From a virus: a DNA stretch of 35,992 bases. Below are positions 22,986 through 31,409 of this stretch, in pieces. Below the pieces are notes generated by a model that worked only from the letters and a program-made list of their open reading frames with translations, did no database searches and was not told the DNA's origin. A program made the position numbers and the translations under genes. The stretch covers positions 1-35,992 of the IMG/VR virus record IMGVR_UViG_3300047678_000039. One strand, 5' to 3'. How positions within the stretch are numbered: position 1 is the first letter of the stretch; every line of letters starts with the position of its first letter.

Positions 22986-25900
22986 GTGGGCTTCCATAAC
23001 AACCCCGACAATCTACGTTCCACAGACACTTTCGAGGTCCTTCTTGGGCTGACCACCTCGCGCGCCACGCTGGCGCCGGGTGGCCTCAAGAACTTCCTGG
23101 TGGACGGCGTCCCGGTCGAAGACGGTCAGGGTAATGCGAGCTTCCAGGATCTGACGATCAGCCTGTTCGACGGCGATCCGACGATCGTCGATCCGGTCAA
23201 GCTGGTCCTCGGCCAGTCGAGCGGCCCGACCACGGTTAACCTCACGGTCGGCAACAGCTATGAGAACGGCCAACCGGGTGATTGGGTCAACGCTGCGATC
23301 ACCTCGATCGGTGCCGAGTTCATCGATCTGCGGTTCGTCGTCCAGCAGCTCTACAGCCAGACCAAGAAGGGCATCTACGACAACACGGCTTCGCTCGAAG
23401 TCGAGATGCGCGCCTCCGGTACGAGCACTTGGGTCAACCCGATGGCGGACCTCACCGAGGTCAGCAACCCATCCATCCAGAAGAAGCTGTTTGGTGGTCG
23501 CACGACCTACCAGTCGAACCCGCCGTGGCTCGCCCAGCTGACCAGCGGCCAGTGGGTCGATCCGAACTCGCCCTACATGCGGATCACCGGCAAGACCACT
23601 TCGGCCTACGTCCGCGAGCTGCGCGTCCAGGTTCCGAGCACGGGCGCCTACGCCGGCAAGTCCTGGCAGGTTCGTGTCCGTCTGATCGAGCGCGACTATC
23701 AGGTCTCGGGAAGCGACGGCGAGAACGAAGATCGCCGGACGATCACGTGGGAGTCGATCAGCCCTGTGTCGACGGCTCCGCTCGGCGGGACCGAAGAGTG
23801 GCGCGGCCTCTCCTATGCTCAGGTCTTCGGCAAGGCGACCGACCAGATCAACGGCATCCCCGAGCTGACCGGCATCTATGACCTGGGCCGCTACCACGTT
23901 CCTCCCTCGACGGTCTGGGACCCGGAGGAGCGGATCTTCTCGGGCGAGGCATGGGATGGCGTCACCACCCAAGTCGCGTGGACGCAGTGCCCCGCCTGGC
24001 AGATCAAGGGCCTGATCGAGGACGACCTCTCGGGCATCTCGGCGCTGACGCCAGGTTCGACGATGAACAAGTGGGACGCTCTCGAAGCGTCCAAATGGTT
24101 CTCCGAGCTGGTGCCGGATGGCAAGGGTGGCATGCACCCGCGCTACTCGGCCAACTGGTTCATCGAGCAGGGCATGCAGGCCCACGAGCTGATCAACTAC
24201 CTCGCCGGCGCGGTGGGTTCCTTCGCGTGGGACGAGGGCAACGGTCAGTGGCGGATCAAGGTCGAGAAGCCGGAAAACCCGGCGATGATCTTCACCAAGG
24301 AGAACATCGTTGGTGAGTTCCACTACCAGCACACCGACTTCGACAGCCGCTTCAACGACTACATCGGCGTGTTCCGGAACCGGGACGCATTTTACAAAGA
24401 GGACCGGGTTCGGGTTCACGACCAGCCCGACATCGACGCCACCGGTCGTCGTCACACCTCGATCGTGCTGGTCGGCTGCGACAACCGGCAGGAGGCTCTT
24501 CGCCGGCTGAAGCTGCGCCTGCTCAGCTCGCTGAACGAATACCGGATCGTCTCCTTCACAACCAACCGCCAGGGCAACCTCCTTGAGCCGCTGAGCATCA
24601 TTGGCGTGGCCGATGGTGATCTCCTCGCGGACACCTCGATCCGCTCGACGGGCCGCATCGTCGGCATCAGCTCCGATCGTAAGTCGATCACCGTGCGCGA
24701 CACGCTGCGGCTCGAACTGGGCGTTGGCTACGAGCTGCTGCTCACGGTTCCGAACCCGGATTACACGCCGGACACCAACGTCCAGCCTGCCAGCCCTGAA
24801 TGGCGGAAGCCGACGATTGCGATCACGCGCCAGGTGGTCAACACGAACAGCCAGCGTGGGGACATCTACACGATCCACCTCGACGCGCCGCTGCCTGAAA
24901 GCCTTCCCGAGTTCGCTCCGGTTTCGCTGTCGTGCCCTGGACTGCCCGCGCTGCCGAAGCAGTACCGCGTCACCAACGTCACGCCGGGCGAAGACGGTGA
25001 GCTGGTCACGATCACTGCGGTCGAGGTCTACACCCCGAAGTGGGTCGAGAGTGACGCTGTGGTTGAGGACCAGATCCTCTCGCAGCAGATCAGCCGCTTC
25101 GTGCCGCCCCCGGTCGAACCGGCTGATGGCGTCTTCAAGATCAACGAATACTCGACACAGTACCAGGACAACCGCGTCCTCACGGTCAACTGGGGTCGGC
25201 CGGCATCCTTCTTCTTCAAGAACTACCGGTTCATGTACCGCTTCAACGGCGGCAACTGGATCACGCACGACAACTATCTCGAAAACTTCTTCGAGATCCA
25301 GAACCCGCTTGAGGGCCACTATGAGGTTCAGGTTTTTGCTCGGGATCGCCGCGGGCTGGAGTCCGTGCCGCTCTTGGCCGAGACTGATCTAGACGAGTTC
25401 TTCAACCTCCGTCCGCTCTACAACATCACCGGTTTCCTGACGAACGAGTCGCACACCGTCCCGACCGACAACGCGGGCGCGAATGGCGACTACTCGCTGG
25501 CGACGGGTGAGTTCCGGGTCTTCTTCGGCGACGTCGAGATCACCGAAGAATGCGTGTTCCAGGAGGTCTCAAAGACCAACTGCAACGGCAACCTGAACAT
25601 CGCGACCAACCAGTTCTTCACGGGACCGAAGGGCGCCTACCGCGTCACGTCTATGAGCGGCAACACCGCGTCGTTCCGCATGAAGGCCACCTACACGACG
25701 TCGTTCGGCTCGATGTCCGTGACCAAGGACTTCACGCTCGCCAAGTCGAAGGCCGGCGTCGTCGGCGTGGATGGCGCTCCGGGCGCGGCAGCGAAGACGC
25801 TGTCGATCAGCAGCGACCGCCAGGTCCTCTATTACGACAAACTCGGCGTTGCGTCCCCGACCACCCAGACGATCGCCCTCACGGCCAACAAGCAGAACAC

Positions 25901-27875
25901 CTCGGCGACGGTGAACTGGACGGTCACGGACGCCAACGGCGTGGCTCGGACCCCGACCACCAGCTACCTGTCGAGCGCCACCGGTGACACGGTCTCGATG
26001 ACCGAAAGCCAATTCGCCGCGGCACGCAACGCCACGAGCGGGGTCATCATCAAGGCGACCCTGACGGACGGGACGACGCTCATCGACCAGATCAGTGTCG
26101 TGCGCGTGCAGGCGGGCGCGGATGGTGCGCCGGGCGCTGCTGGGCACGATGCTCTGGTCGCTTTCCTCACGAACGAGGCCGTGACGCTGGCTGCGGCTTC
26201 GGACGGGGTTCTGGCTGGATACGGTGGCGCGAACGGCTCCTTCAAGGTCTACTCCGGTGCGGCCGATGTCAGCTCGAGCTTCCAGCTTTCGACGCTGGCC
26301 AACCCACAGGTTCTGACGGTTGCCTACACGGGCATGAACTACAGCGTCTCGGGTGGCTTCGACGCCAACGAGGACACGGCTTCGGTCACGATCCGCGCCA
26401 CCGGCACCGGCACTTACGCGGGGATGATCCTCGACAAGGTCTTCAGCCTGGCGAAGTCGAAGAGCGGCACCGCTGGCAACAATGGCGCAGACGCCAAGAC
26501 CCTGTCGGTCGTCACCGACCGCCAGGTCATCTTCTACGATGGCGCTGGAGCGGCGTCCCCGACGAACCAGACGATCAACTTCTCGACCAACAAGCAGAAC
26601 ACCTCGGCGACGGTGAACTGGACGCTCACGGACGCCAACGGCGTGGCTCGTACCCCGGTCGCAACCTACCTCTCTGCCGCAACCGGCAACTCGGTCAGCA
26701 TGACCGAAGCGCAGTTCGCCCTCGCCCGCAACGGCACGAGCGGCGTCATCGTCACCGCCTCGCTGACCGATGGCACCACGATCAGCGACAAGATCTCGAT
26801 CGTGCGCGTGCAGGCGGGAGCCAACGGCACGAACGGAACCAACGGCACGAACGGCAGCGATGGCATGACCGTCGCGAACGTCATCATCTACAAGCGTTCG
26901 GTCCTGAGCCCCGTGTTGCCTTCGGCAACGACGACATTCACCTTCGCCAGTGGGGTACTCACCGGTCTCGATAACGGTTGGTCGACCAGCCTCCCTAGTG
27001 GCACACAGCCCGTCTGGGTTTCGAGCGCAGTCGCAGCAGCGGCAGGCGCTTCAGACACGATCGCCAACACTGAATGGATCACCCCAGTCCTATTAGTCCA
27101 GAACGGAACGGACGGCCTTCCTGGAACCCCGGCTGCATCGCCCTACATGAGTAACGAAGCTCAGGCGCTGCAGGCCTACTCGGATGGTACGGTCCTGTCG
27201 TTCCTCCCAGCCACCGGTCTGTTCAAGATGATGGTTGGCAACGCCGACGTGACCATTGATGCGGTCCTATCGGTGACTACGGCCAACTGCACCGGCACGG
27301 TCAACACCGCGGCGAACACCCCGGTCGCCGGCCAGGTCAAGGGTTACTATCGCGTCACGGCGATGAGCGCTGACGACGCCTCGCTGACGATCACCGCGAC
27401 CTACAACGGCTCGACCTACGTCAAGGTGTTCAGCCTGACCAAGGCCAAGGCTGGCATTGAGTCGGTCACGACCCTTCCGACCACGAACCTGTTCCTGGAC
27501 CGCGTCGTGATCTTCAACGGGAAGATCTACCGCTACACCAGCACCGGTTGGGACGCGAAGACGCTTGCCGCGGACCTCACCGGTCAGATCACCGAGACGC
27601 AGATCGCCACCGACGCGATCACCACCCCGAAGCTGGCAGCCGGCGCGGTTACCGCAGGCGAACTCGCGGCCAATGCGGTCGAGTCCGACAAGATCAAGGC
27701 AGGCGCGGTTCTGGCTGGCCACATCAGCGTGACCAACCTCTCGGCGATCAGCGCCACGCTCGGAACGTTCCAGAGCGCCCCCTCTGGCGCTCGCACGCTG
27801 ATCAGCGGCGACGTGATCAAGGTCTTCTACGCCAGCGGTGGTGTCGCGGTTCAGATCGGGAACCTCTCTGCGTGA
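22986..27875 (+). CDS. Tail-tip host-specificity protein, gpJ-like
   Basis: A 1629-residue protein starting at GTG with GAGG upstream. The N-terminal 700 residues resemble the gpJ/tip-attachment core (DTFEVLLGLTTSRATLAPGG; NWFIEQGMQAHELINYLAG). About 711-795 is a fibronectin-III-like domain (LTVNWGRPASFFFKNYRF). From 810 to 1480 follow Ig-like repeats, two of them near-duplicates 234 codons apart, joined by Gly-rich linkers including GANGTNGTNGTNGSDG. Residues about 1534-1582 have the helical pattern ITETQIATDAITTPKLAAGAV seen in fibre stalks, quoted in part. The protein should form the central tail spike and contact the receptor. Its stop overlaps the next gene's GTG (GTGA). Confidence 0.88.
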   Translation: MGFHNNPDNLRSTDTFEVLLGLTTSRATLAPGGLKNFLVDGVPVEDGQGNASFQDLTISLFDGDPTIVDPVKLVLGQSSGPTTVNLTVGNSYENGQPGDWVNAAITSIGAEFIDLRFVVQQLYSQTKKGIYDNTASLEVEMRASGTSTWVNPMADLTEVSNPSIQKKLFGGRTTYQSNPPWLAQLTSGQWVDPNSPYMRITGKTTSAYVRELRVQVPSTGAYAGKSWQVRVRLIERDYQVSGSDGENEDRRTITWESISPVSTAPLGGTEEWRGLSYAQVFGKATDQINGIPELTGIYDLGRYHVPPSTVWDPEERIFSGEAWDGVTTQVAWTQCPAWQIKGLIEDDLSGISALTPGSTMNKWDALEASKWFSELVPDGKGGMHPRYSANWFIEQGMQAHELINYLAGAVGSFAWDEGNGQWRIKVEKPENPAMIFTKENIVGEFHYQHTDFDSRFNDYIGVFRNRDAFYKEDRVRVHDQPDIDATGRRHTSIVLVGCDNRQEALRRLKLRLLSSLNEYRIVSFTTNRQGNLLEPLSIIGVADGDLLADTSIRSTGRIVGISSDRKSITVRDTLRLELGVGYELLLTVPNPDYTPDTNVQPASPEWRKPTIAITRQVVNTNSQRGDIYTIHLDAPLPESLPEFAPVSLSCPGLPALPKQYRVTNVTPGEDGELVTITAVEVYTPKWVESDAVVEDQILSQQISRFVPPPVEPADGVFKINEYSTQYQDNRVLTVNWGRPASFFFKNYRFMYRFNGGNWITHDNYLENFFEIQNPLEGHYEVQVFARDRRGLESVPLLAETDLDEFFNLRPLYNITGFLTNESHTVPTDNAGANGDYSLATGEFRVFFGDVEITEECVFQEVSKTNCNGNLNIATNQFFTGPKGAYRVTSMSGNTASFRMKATYTTSFGSMSVTKDFTLAKSKAGVVGVDGAPGAAAKTLSISSDRQVLYYDKLGVASPTTQTIALTANKQNTSATVNWTVTDANGVARTPTTSYLSSATGDTVSMTESQFAAARNATSGVIIKATLTDGTTLIDQISVVRVQAGADGAPGAAGHDALVAFLTNEAVTLAAASDGVLAGYGGANGSFKVYSGAADVSSSFQLSTLANPQVLTVAYTGMNYSVSGGFDANEDTASVTIRATGTGTYAGMILDKVFSLAKSKSGTAGNNGADAKTLSVVTDRQVIFYDGAGAASPTNQTINFSTNKQNTSATVNWTLTDANGVARTPVATYLSAATGNSVSMTEAQFALARNGTSGVIVTASLTDGTTISDKISIVRVQAGANGTNGTNGTNGSDGMTVANVIIYKRSVLSPVLPSATTTFTFASGVLTGLDNGWSTSLPSGTQPVWVSSAVAAAAGASDTIANTEWITPVLLVQNGTDGLPGTPAASPYMSNEAQALQAYSDGTVLSFLPATGLFKMMVGNADVTIDAVLSVTTANCTGTVNTAANTPVAGQVKGYYRVTAMSADDASLTITATYNGSTYVKVFSLTKAKAGIESVTTLPTTNLFLDRVVIFNGKIYRYTSTGWDAKTLAADLTGQITETQIATDAITTPKLAAGAVTAGELAANAVESDKIKAGAVLAGHISVTNLSAISATLGTFQSAPSGARTLISGDVIKVFYASGGVAVQIGNLSA
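25780..26830 (+). repeat. Tandem Ig-like module duplication inside the gpJ-like gene
   Basis: Two copies of a module (KTLSI..DRQVL to RVQAGA) lie exactly 702 bases apart, in frame. A stretch near 25885-25922 matches 26587-26624 without change, and similarity continues to about 26115/26817 with scattered differences. The copies are separated by a distinct Ig-like domain. The high nucleotide identity in the core suggests fairly recent duplication or gene conversion. Confidence 0.8.
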
Positions 27876-28150
27876 CCTATGGTGTTCGGACATTTGACGA
27901 GGCCGGCAATATTATCCTCGATACCAACAGCCGGATGGGGCGCGTCCTTGGGACAGCGCAGAGCGGCACAACCCCTGGCTCGCTGGTCCACGCGGGGTTC
28001 GCCGTTGGTGAGCCCTTCTGCATCGTCATACCCACAGGCACGGGAGTCCAGTGGGGTACGCCCCTCGTCAGCTTTTCAGGGACGACCATGTCCTGGAGCT
28101 GGCCTCGGGCGGCCAAGACGAACTGCAAGCTGCTTTACGGAGTTTACTAA
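27872..28150 (+). CDS. Small distal tail protein
   Basis: A 92-residue protein starting at GTG 27872 in a GTGA overlap with the gpJ-like gene. It begins TYGVRTFDEAGNIILDTNSRMGR, quoted as YGVRTFDEAGNIILD, which is a pattern of short proteins found after J genes and on distal tail fibres. The rest is a beta-rich domain (PGSLVHAGFAVGEPFCIVIP). The next gene opens with a similar YGFRI motif, so the two are probably paralogous tip proteins attached to the same structure. The next ATG overlaps its TAA. Confidence 0.65.
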   Translation: MTYGVRTFDEAGNIILDTNSRMGRVLGTAQSGTTPGSLVHAGFAVGEPFCIVIPTGTGVQWGTPLVSFSGTTMSWSWPRAAKTNCKLLYGVY

Positions 28151-28797
28151 TGACCGACCCTTATGGCTTCCGGATCGTAGGGGAGCACGGCGTCACCCAG
28201 GTTGATCAGGACTATAAGAACCTCGCGGTATGCGCCTCTGGTTCTCTCTCACCACCAAGCGACCCGACGACTTACATCAACGTGGTCTACACCGGGATCA
28301 ATCCTATCATCGCCTTCTCGTGCCCCCAAACCTATGTGGTCGCTGGACCTCATATAATCAGTGGCAACACCTGGACATTCCGACTCCGCGCACCGGCTGG
28401 GGGTTCCTTTACAATCAAATACTGGATCTTCGACGAGCCCCCTGGTCTGGGACTACCAACTCATGGGTTGGTTGTTCGGAATGAGGCCGGAGATATTACG
28501 TTCCGTAGCGACCACCGGTACATGCGGATTGCGAATTGGGTTCAGCAGAGCTTCAACGTGAACACCGAGACGTTCGCGCTCGATGTTGGGAGAAGCTATG
28601 CAGTCGTCTGCACTGGCGACACTCTCTTCAACCCCCCAAATGGTGAAGGCCCATGGCCAATGTATCAAATTGGTTTTAAGGTAAATGGTGGAGGAACAAT
28701 TAACAAAAGCTGGCCAATTGTGGGAAGTACAGTTATTGGGTTTATTCCCTTCGTCACGCAGTTCCTGATTGTCGATGTGACTGGATATCCCACTTAA
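28150..28797 (+). CDS. Distal tail or receptor-binding protein
   Basis: A 215-residue protein. ATG 28150 sits in a TAATG overlap; longer readings to 28051 lie inside the previous gene. DPYGFRIVGEHGVTQVDQDYKNL resembles the start of the preceding small protein, quoted as DPYGFRIVGEHG. The rest is beta-rich with many aromatic residues (GNTWTFRLRAPAGG, SFTIKYWIFDEPPG). The last 70 codons (28600-28797) are markedly AT-rich compared with the upstream tail genes, with many A/T third positions. That suggests a swapped receptor-binding tip. A terminator follows one gene later. Confidence 0.62.
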   Translation: MTDPYGFRIVGEHGVTQVDQDYKNLAVCASGSLSPPSDPTTYINVVYTGINPIIAFSCPQTYVVAGPHIISGNTWTFRLRAPAGGSFTIKYWIFDEPPGLGLPTHGLVVRNEAGDITFRSDHRYMRIANWVQQSFNVNTETFALDVGRSYAVVCTGDTLFNPPNGEGPWPMYQIGFKVNGGGTINKSWPIVGSTVIGFIPFVTQFLIVDVTGYPT

Positions 28798-28818
28798 CCC
28801 TAAACTTTGGAGAATACC

Positions 28819-29028
28819 GTGAAAAAGACTACCCTAATGCTGCTCGCTACTGCTCTGATCCTCGCCGGCTGCGGTGAAACTATCCCCCAGGCTTTTACCA
28901 CCCCCGGTTGGACCTTGGGCGTCGAATGTATCAACGGTCGGTTGATCCGCACGGCGACCAATAACGACACCGGGGAGGTGAAGCGCCAACCGGCTTTCGA
29001 CAGCATGGGACAGCCCATCCCCTGTTGA
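28819..29028 (+). CDS. Small lipoprotein
   Basis: A 69-residue protein. GTG 28819 has GGAG at the usual distance and starts a signal peptide: KKTTLMLLATALILAGC, with the lipobox LAGC and Cys at about position 17. The mature part is short (GETIPQAFTTPGWTLGVE), with two more Cys that could form a disulfide. It should be lipid-anchored in the host envelope. It is the last gene before a strong bidirectional terminator and lies straight after host-recognition genes, as do receptor-blocking lipoproteins of several phages. That role is inference; a host-derived morphology or lysis lipoprotein is also possible. Confidence 0.75.
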   Translation: MKKTTLMLLATALILAGCGETIPQAFTTPGWTLGVECINGRLIRTATNNDTGEVKRQPAFDSMGQPIPC

Positions 29029-29031
29029 TAC

Positions 29032-29060
29032 AAAAAACCCCCGCCTAGGCGGGGGTTTTT
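29032..29060 (+). terminator. Bidirectional intrinsic terminator between tail and nucleotide genes
   Basis: AAAAAA then CCCCCGC, loop CTAG, GCGGGGG, then TTTTT. The stem is perfect and A and T tracts flank it, so it can stop both the plus-strand tail operon and the minus-strand operon that ends at 29064. Confidence 0.9.
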
Positions 29061-29063
29061 CAT

Positions 29064-29657
29064 TCAGGTGATCCGACCGACCAACTTATTCACTTCTCGT
29101 TCCAGCTCCTCAATGGTGCTGTCGTTTCGGACCAGGTCCATCACCTCCGGATCGTAAGGGATGTCGAACGAACTGGTCGGCTCGGGTGGAACCCCCCGAC
29201 CGCTCGCATCGACCCAGACGATCTGGTCGAACAGGTGCTTCGCGGCCTCGAACTCGGTCGCTGATCGCATACCGACATAGAGATCGTGCTCCTTCAGGAT
29301 CTCTTCCGCCAACCGCGATCCGCCGCGGTTGTAGGCTGATATCGCCTCGTACCAGAACGCCCGCCAGTTCACCCGGTCTTCGTAGCAATTCTCGAGCGTG
29401 AGGTAGGAGACACCGCATGCAGCAAGCGCCGGCCGGACAGCCTTTTCAGCAGCGAAGAAGCTAGAGCTGGCGAACGAAAAGCCGTGGCTATCGCGCAGCA
29501 ACTCGGCCACCGTGTCCTTCCCATGCTGGGCGTGGCCCAGGATCAGGACCTTCGGACGCTTCGACTTCGGCGTCGGAACGCCGAAGTCGAAAGCATCCTC
29601 CAGTTTGTGTTGGTTGACGGCGCCCGTCTCGAGGGCGTCATTTGCATTTCCGTACAA
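29064..29657 (-). CDS. Deoxynucleoside monophosphate kinase-like P-loop protein
   Basis: A 197-residue protein. VLILGHAQHGKDTVAELL (residues 37-54) is a Walker A loop of the GxxxxGKDT type found in phage T4 gp1-like dNMP kinases and adenylate-kinase relatives. EDRVNWRAFWYEAI and VGMRSATEFEA fit the nucleotide-binding part; IVWVDASGR is the strand before a LID-like region. It would phosphorylate dTMP or other dNMPs using ATP, right after thymidylate synthase in the same operon. The start is TTG 29657 with GGAG 7 bases upstream. The first 33 residues are a non-conserved extension. It is the last gene of the minus-strand cluster. Confidence 0.8.
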   Translation of the reverse strand: MYGNANDALETGAVNQHKLEDAFDFGVPTPKSKRPKVLILGHAQHGKDTVAELLRDSHGFSFASSSFFAAEKAVRPALAACGVSYLTLENCYEDRVNWRAFWYEAISAYNRGGSRLAEEILKEHDLYVGMRSATEFEAAKHLFDQIVWVDASGRGVPPEPTSSFDIPYDPEVMDLVRNDSTIEELEREVNKLVGRIT

Positions 29658-29683
29658 TGGTATTCTCCAGGCCCCCTGGAAAA

Positions 29684-30667
29684 TCAGACTGAGACTTCCG
29701 CCCTGATTGCTGCGTGTGGGTAGTAGCCGACGAAGCCGACGTCCTTCGTTTCGAGGTCGAAGAGACCAACTCGCTCCGTCAGTTCCAGCGTCGGGAACGG
29801 ACGCGGCGTGCGGGTCAGCTGCTCGCGAGCCTGATCCACATGGTTCGCGTAGAGATGGACGTCGCCGAAGGTGTGGACGAAGTCCCCAACCTGCAGACCG
29901 ACCTCACGGGCGACCAGGTGAACCAGCAGCGCGTAGGACGCGATGTTGAACGGAACGCCGAGGAAGATGTCGGCCGAGCGCTGGTAGAGCTGGCACGACA
30001 GCTTGCCGTCCGAGACGAAGAACTGGAACAGGCAGTGGCACGGCGGAAGAGCCATGTCCGGGATCTCGACCGGGTTCCAGGCGGTGACGATGTGGCGCCG
30101 ACCGTAGGGGTCCTTCTTCAGGCCCTGGATCAGGTTCGCGATCTGGTCGACCTCCTTCGTCTCGATGAAGGTGAACACACCATCGGTACGCTCCCGCGCC
30201 GCGAGCCACGACCGCCACTGCTTACCATAGACCGGCCCAAGCTCACCGTCCTCGTCGGCCCACTCGTCCCAGATCGTGATGCCCTGCTCCTGCAATGGCT
30301 TCACGCTGGTCGAGCCGGACAGGAACCACAGCAGCTCGCCGATGATCGCCTTAGTGAACAGCTTCTTCGTCGTCAGGACCGGCAGGCCGTCGTCGAGGTT
30401 GAAGCGGATCTGGCGACCAAACAGACCATAGGTGCCGCCATTGCGACCCTCACGGTAGACGCCGTTCTCCAGGCAATCGCGCAGCAGATCGAGGTACTGA
30501 TACTCCGGGCTGTCGAACGCGAGCTGCTTGTCGTGGAAGATATGGTCCCACCCGTCAGCGTGACGGACGGAGCACTTCTCTTCGTCGGGATAGACGGCGA
30601 CGACCTTGCCGGTGAACGGGTAGCCGACGACCTTGCGAACCTTGTCGCCAATGCTGAACCGGCTCAC
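29684..30667 (-). CDS. thyA: Thymidylate synthase (ThyA type) with N-terminal SH3/KOW-like domain
   Basis: A 327-residue protein that converts dUMP to dTMP with methylene-tetrahydrofolate. The ThyA domain (from about residue 55) shows [39 protein letters not shown] (catalytic Cys210), [20 protein letters not shown] and YPHAAIRAE, quoted in pieces. Residues 4-50 ([17 protein letters not shown]...[10 protein letters not shown]) form an extra SH3/KOW-like domain. GTG 30667 is chosen because it makes a GTGA overlap with the small gene upstream; GTG 30679 and the frame to 30760 are less likely. It supplies dTTP for phage DNA synthesis together with the kinase downstream. Confidence 0.93.
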   Translation of the reverse strand: MSRFSIGDKVRKVVGYPFTGKVVAVYPDEEKCSVRHADGWDHIFHDKQLAFDSPEYQYLDLLRDCLENGVYREGRNGGTYGLFGRQIRFNLDDGLPVLTTKKLFTKAIIGELLWFLSGSTSVKPLQEQGITIWDEWADEDGELGPVYGKQWRSWLAARERTDGVFTFIETKEVDQIANLIQGLKKDPYGRRHIVTAWNPVEIPDMALPPCHCLFQFFVSDGKLSCQLYQRSADIFLGVPFNIASYALLVHLVAREVGLQVGDFVHTFGDVHLYANHVDQAREQLTRTPRPFPTLELTERVGLFDLETKDVGFVGYYPHAAIRAEVSV

Positions 30668-30792
30668 GAGAACAGCCACTTCACGGCTGCAGCGATGAGA
30701 ACGACCCGCGTGGCGATGCCGGCGACGATCAGGCTTCCGACGACTGCGAGGCCGAGGCACCCACAGCCGATAAGGGCGAAGTTAGATTTCAC
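30664..30792 (-). CDS. Tiny membrane protein, 42 residues
   Basis: A short gene reading [20 protein letters not shown], then [21 protein letters not shown]. It is almost wholly hydrophobic, with one or two membrane segments and a CGC motif. GTG 30792 has AAGGAG about 8 bases upstream. Both ends overlap neighbours in GTGA junctions: with the stop of the 79-residue gene and with the start of thymidylate synthase. That pattern, with the ribosome site, makes it a real gene despite its size. The function is unknown; a small membrane regulator or toxin-like peptide are guesses. Confidence 0.7.
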   Translation of the reverse strand: MKSNFALIGCGCLGLAVVGSLIVAGIATRVVLIAAAVKWLFS

Positions 30793-31028
30793 GAGTAGTG
30801 CTCCTTGAGCGCAGCCCACACCGAGCGGCCATTGAACAGCCGGCGCAGCACGTACTGGCGGATGATCGAGACCACGGTGAAAATGCCGGTGATGATGATG
30901 TTGGTGCTGAGCGGCATAGGGATGCCGAAGGCCAACGCGACGAAGTGCCAGGTGATCATGGAGACCACCAGGCCGATCGCGGTGTTGACCAGCGCCTCCA
31001 TGACGCTGTCGACCTTGCTCTGTTTCAC
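30789..31028 (-). CDS. Small two-helix membrane protein (DUF7220-like)
   Basis: A 79-residue protein with two membrane segments (LVNTAIGLVVSMITWHFVALAF and TNIIITGIFTVVSIIRQYVL, quoted as such in short parts) and a basic end RRLFNG. The pattern VMEALVNTAIG...FTVVSIIRQYVLRRLF matches small phage membrane proteins of the DUF7220 type, of unknown role. GTG 31028 follows GGAGG. It lies 1 base after the stop of the 124-residue gene and overlaps the 42-residue membrane gene by GTGA. Confidence 0.7.
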   Translation of the reverse strand: MKQSKVDSVMEALVNTAIGLVVSMITWHFVALAFGIPMPLSTNIIITGIFTVVSIIRQYVLRRLFNGRSVWAALKEHYS

Positions 31029-31029
31029 C

Positions 31030-31404
31030 TCAGACCTCCAGCTTGAAGTAGTGGGTGCGGTTGTTCGCCGGCCACCGAAGCGGGATCGAGTAGAGGATCA
31101 GCCAATCGCCATCGCGCCCGGTGACCATGTCGTGGGTGCCAGCCTCGTAGGCAGCACGCGCCGCGGCGATCTCGGGGATGGTATTGTCCCACGCCACGTG
31201 GGCGCGCTTCCGAGCAACGAAGAACTCCAGAAGTTCCGGACGGCCATTACCATCGAATTGTTCGGGTCGAGTAGCACGGGTAGCGCCACCGATCTCGTCT
31301 GCGACCTTCAGGACTTCCCGAATGTCGACCCCGAGGTTGCGAGCAACTTTGGCGGGGGCGCGAACCTTCCGCAGCTCTGCAATTATTTCATCACGAATTG
31401 TCAC
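31030..31404 (-). CDS. Uncharacterised protein with HTH-like N-terminus
   Basis: A 124-residue protein. Residues about 1-45 (RDEIIAELRKVRAPAKVARNLGVDIREVLKVADEIG) have the helix-turn-helix look of a DNA- or RNA-binding segment, quoted in part as APAKVARNLGVDIREVLKVA. The rest (PELLEFFVARKRAHVAWDNTIPEIAAARAAYEAGTHDMVTG) is a helical pattern seen in phage proteins of unknown function; only PELLEFFVARKRAHVAW is cited. GTG 31404 has GGAG 6 bases upstream, but that site is buried in a strong hairpin (31410-31455). It follows the SbcC-like gene. A self-controlling regulator is a reasonable guess and not shown. Confidence 0.6.
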   Translation of the reverse strand: MTIRDEIIAELRKVRAPAKVARNLGVDIREVLKVADEIGGATRATRPEQFDGNGRPELLEFFVARKRAHVAWDNTIPEIAAARAAYEAGTHDMVTGRDGDWLILYSIPLRWPANNRTHYFKLEV

Positions 31405-31409
31405 TTAAT

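Noticed and set aside
23013-25319. Minus-strand open frame of 768 codons opposite the gpJ-like gene
   Set aside because: Composition is that of an antisense shadow (Arg, Val, Asp, Leu), while the plus frame has clear gpJ and fibronectin-like patterns.
26813-26866. Short repeats of ACGGCACGAACG type as a CRISPR or satellite array
   Set aside because: They are in-frame codons for a Gly-Thr-Asn collagen-like linker in the gpJ-like protein, with no spacers.
29714-30808. Plus-strand open frame of 364 codons opposite thymidylate synthase
   Set aside because: Thymidylate synthase motifs on the other strand are unambiguous; the plus frame has no family features.
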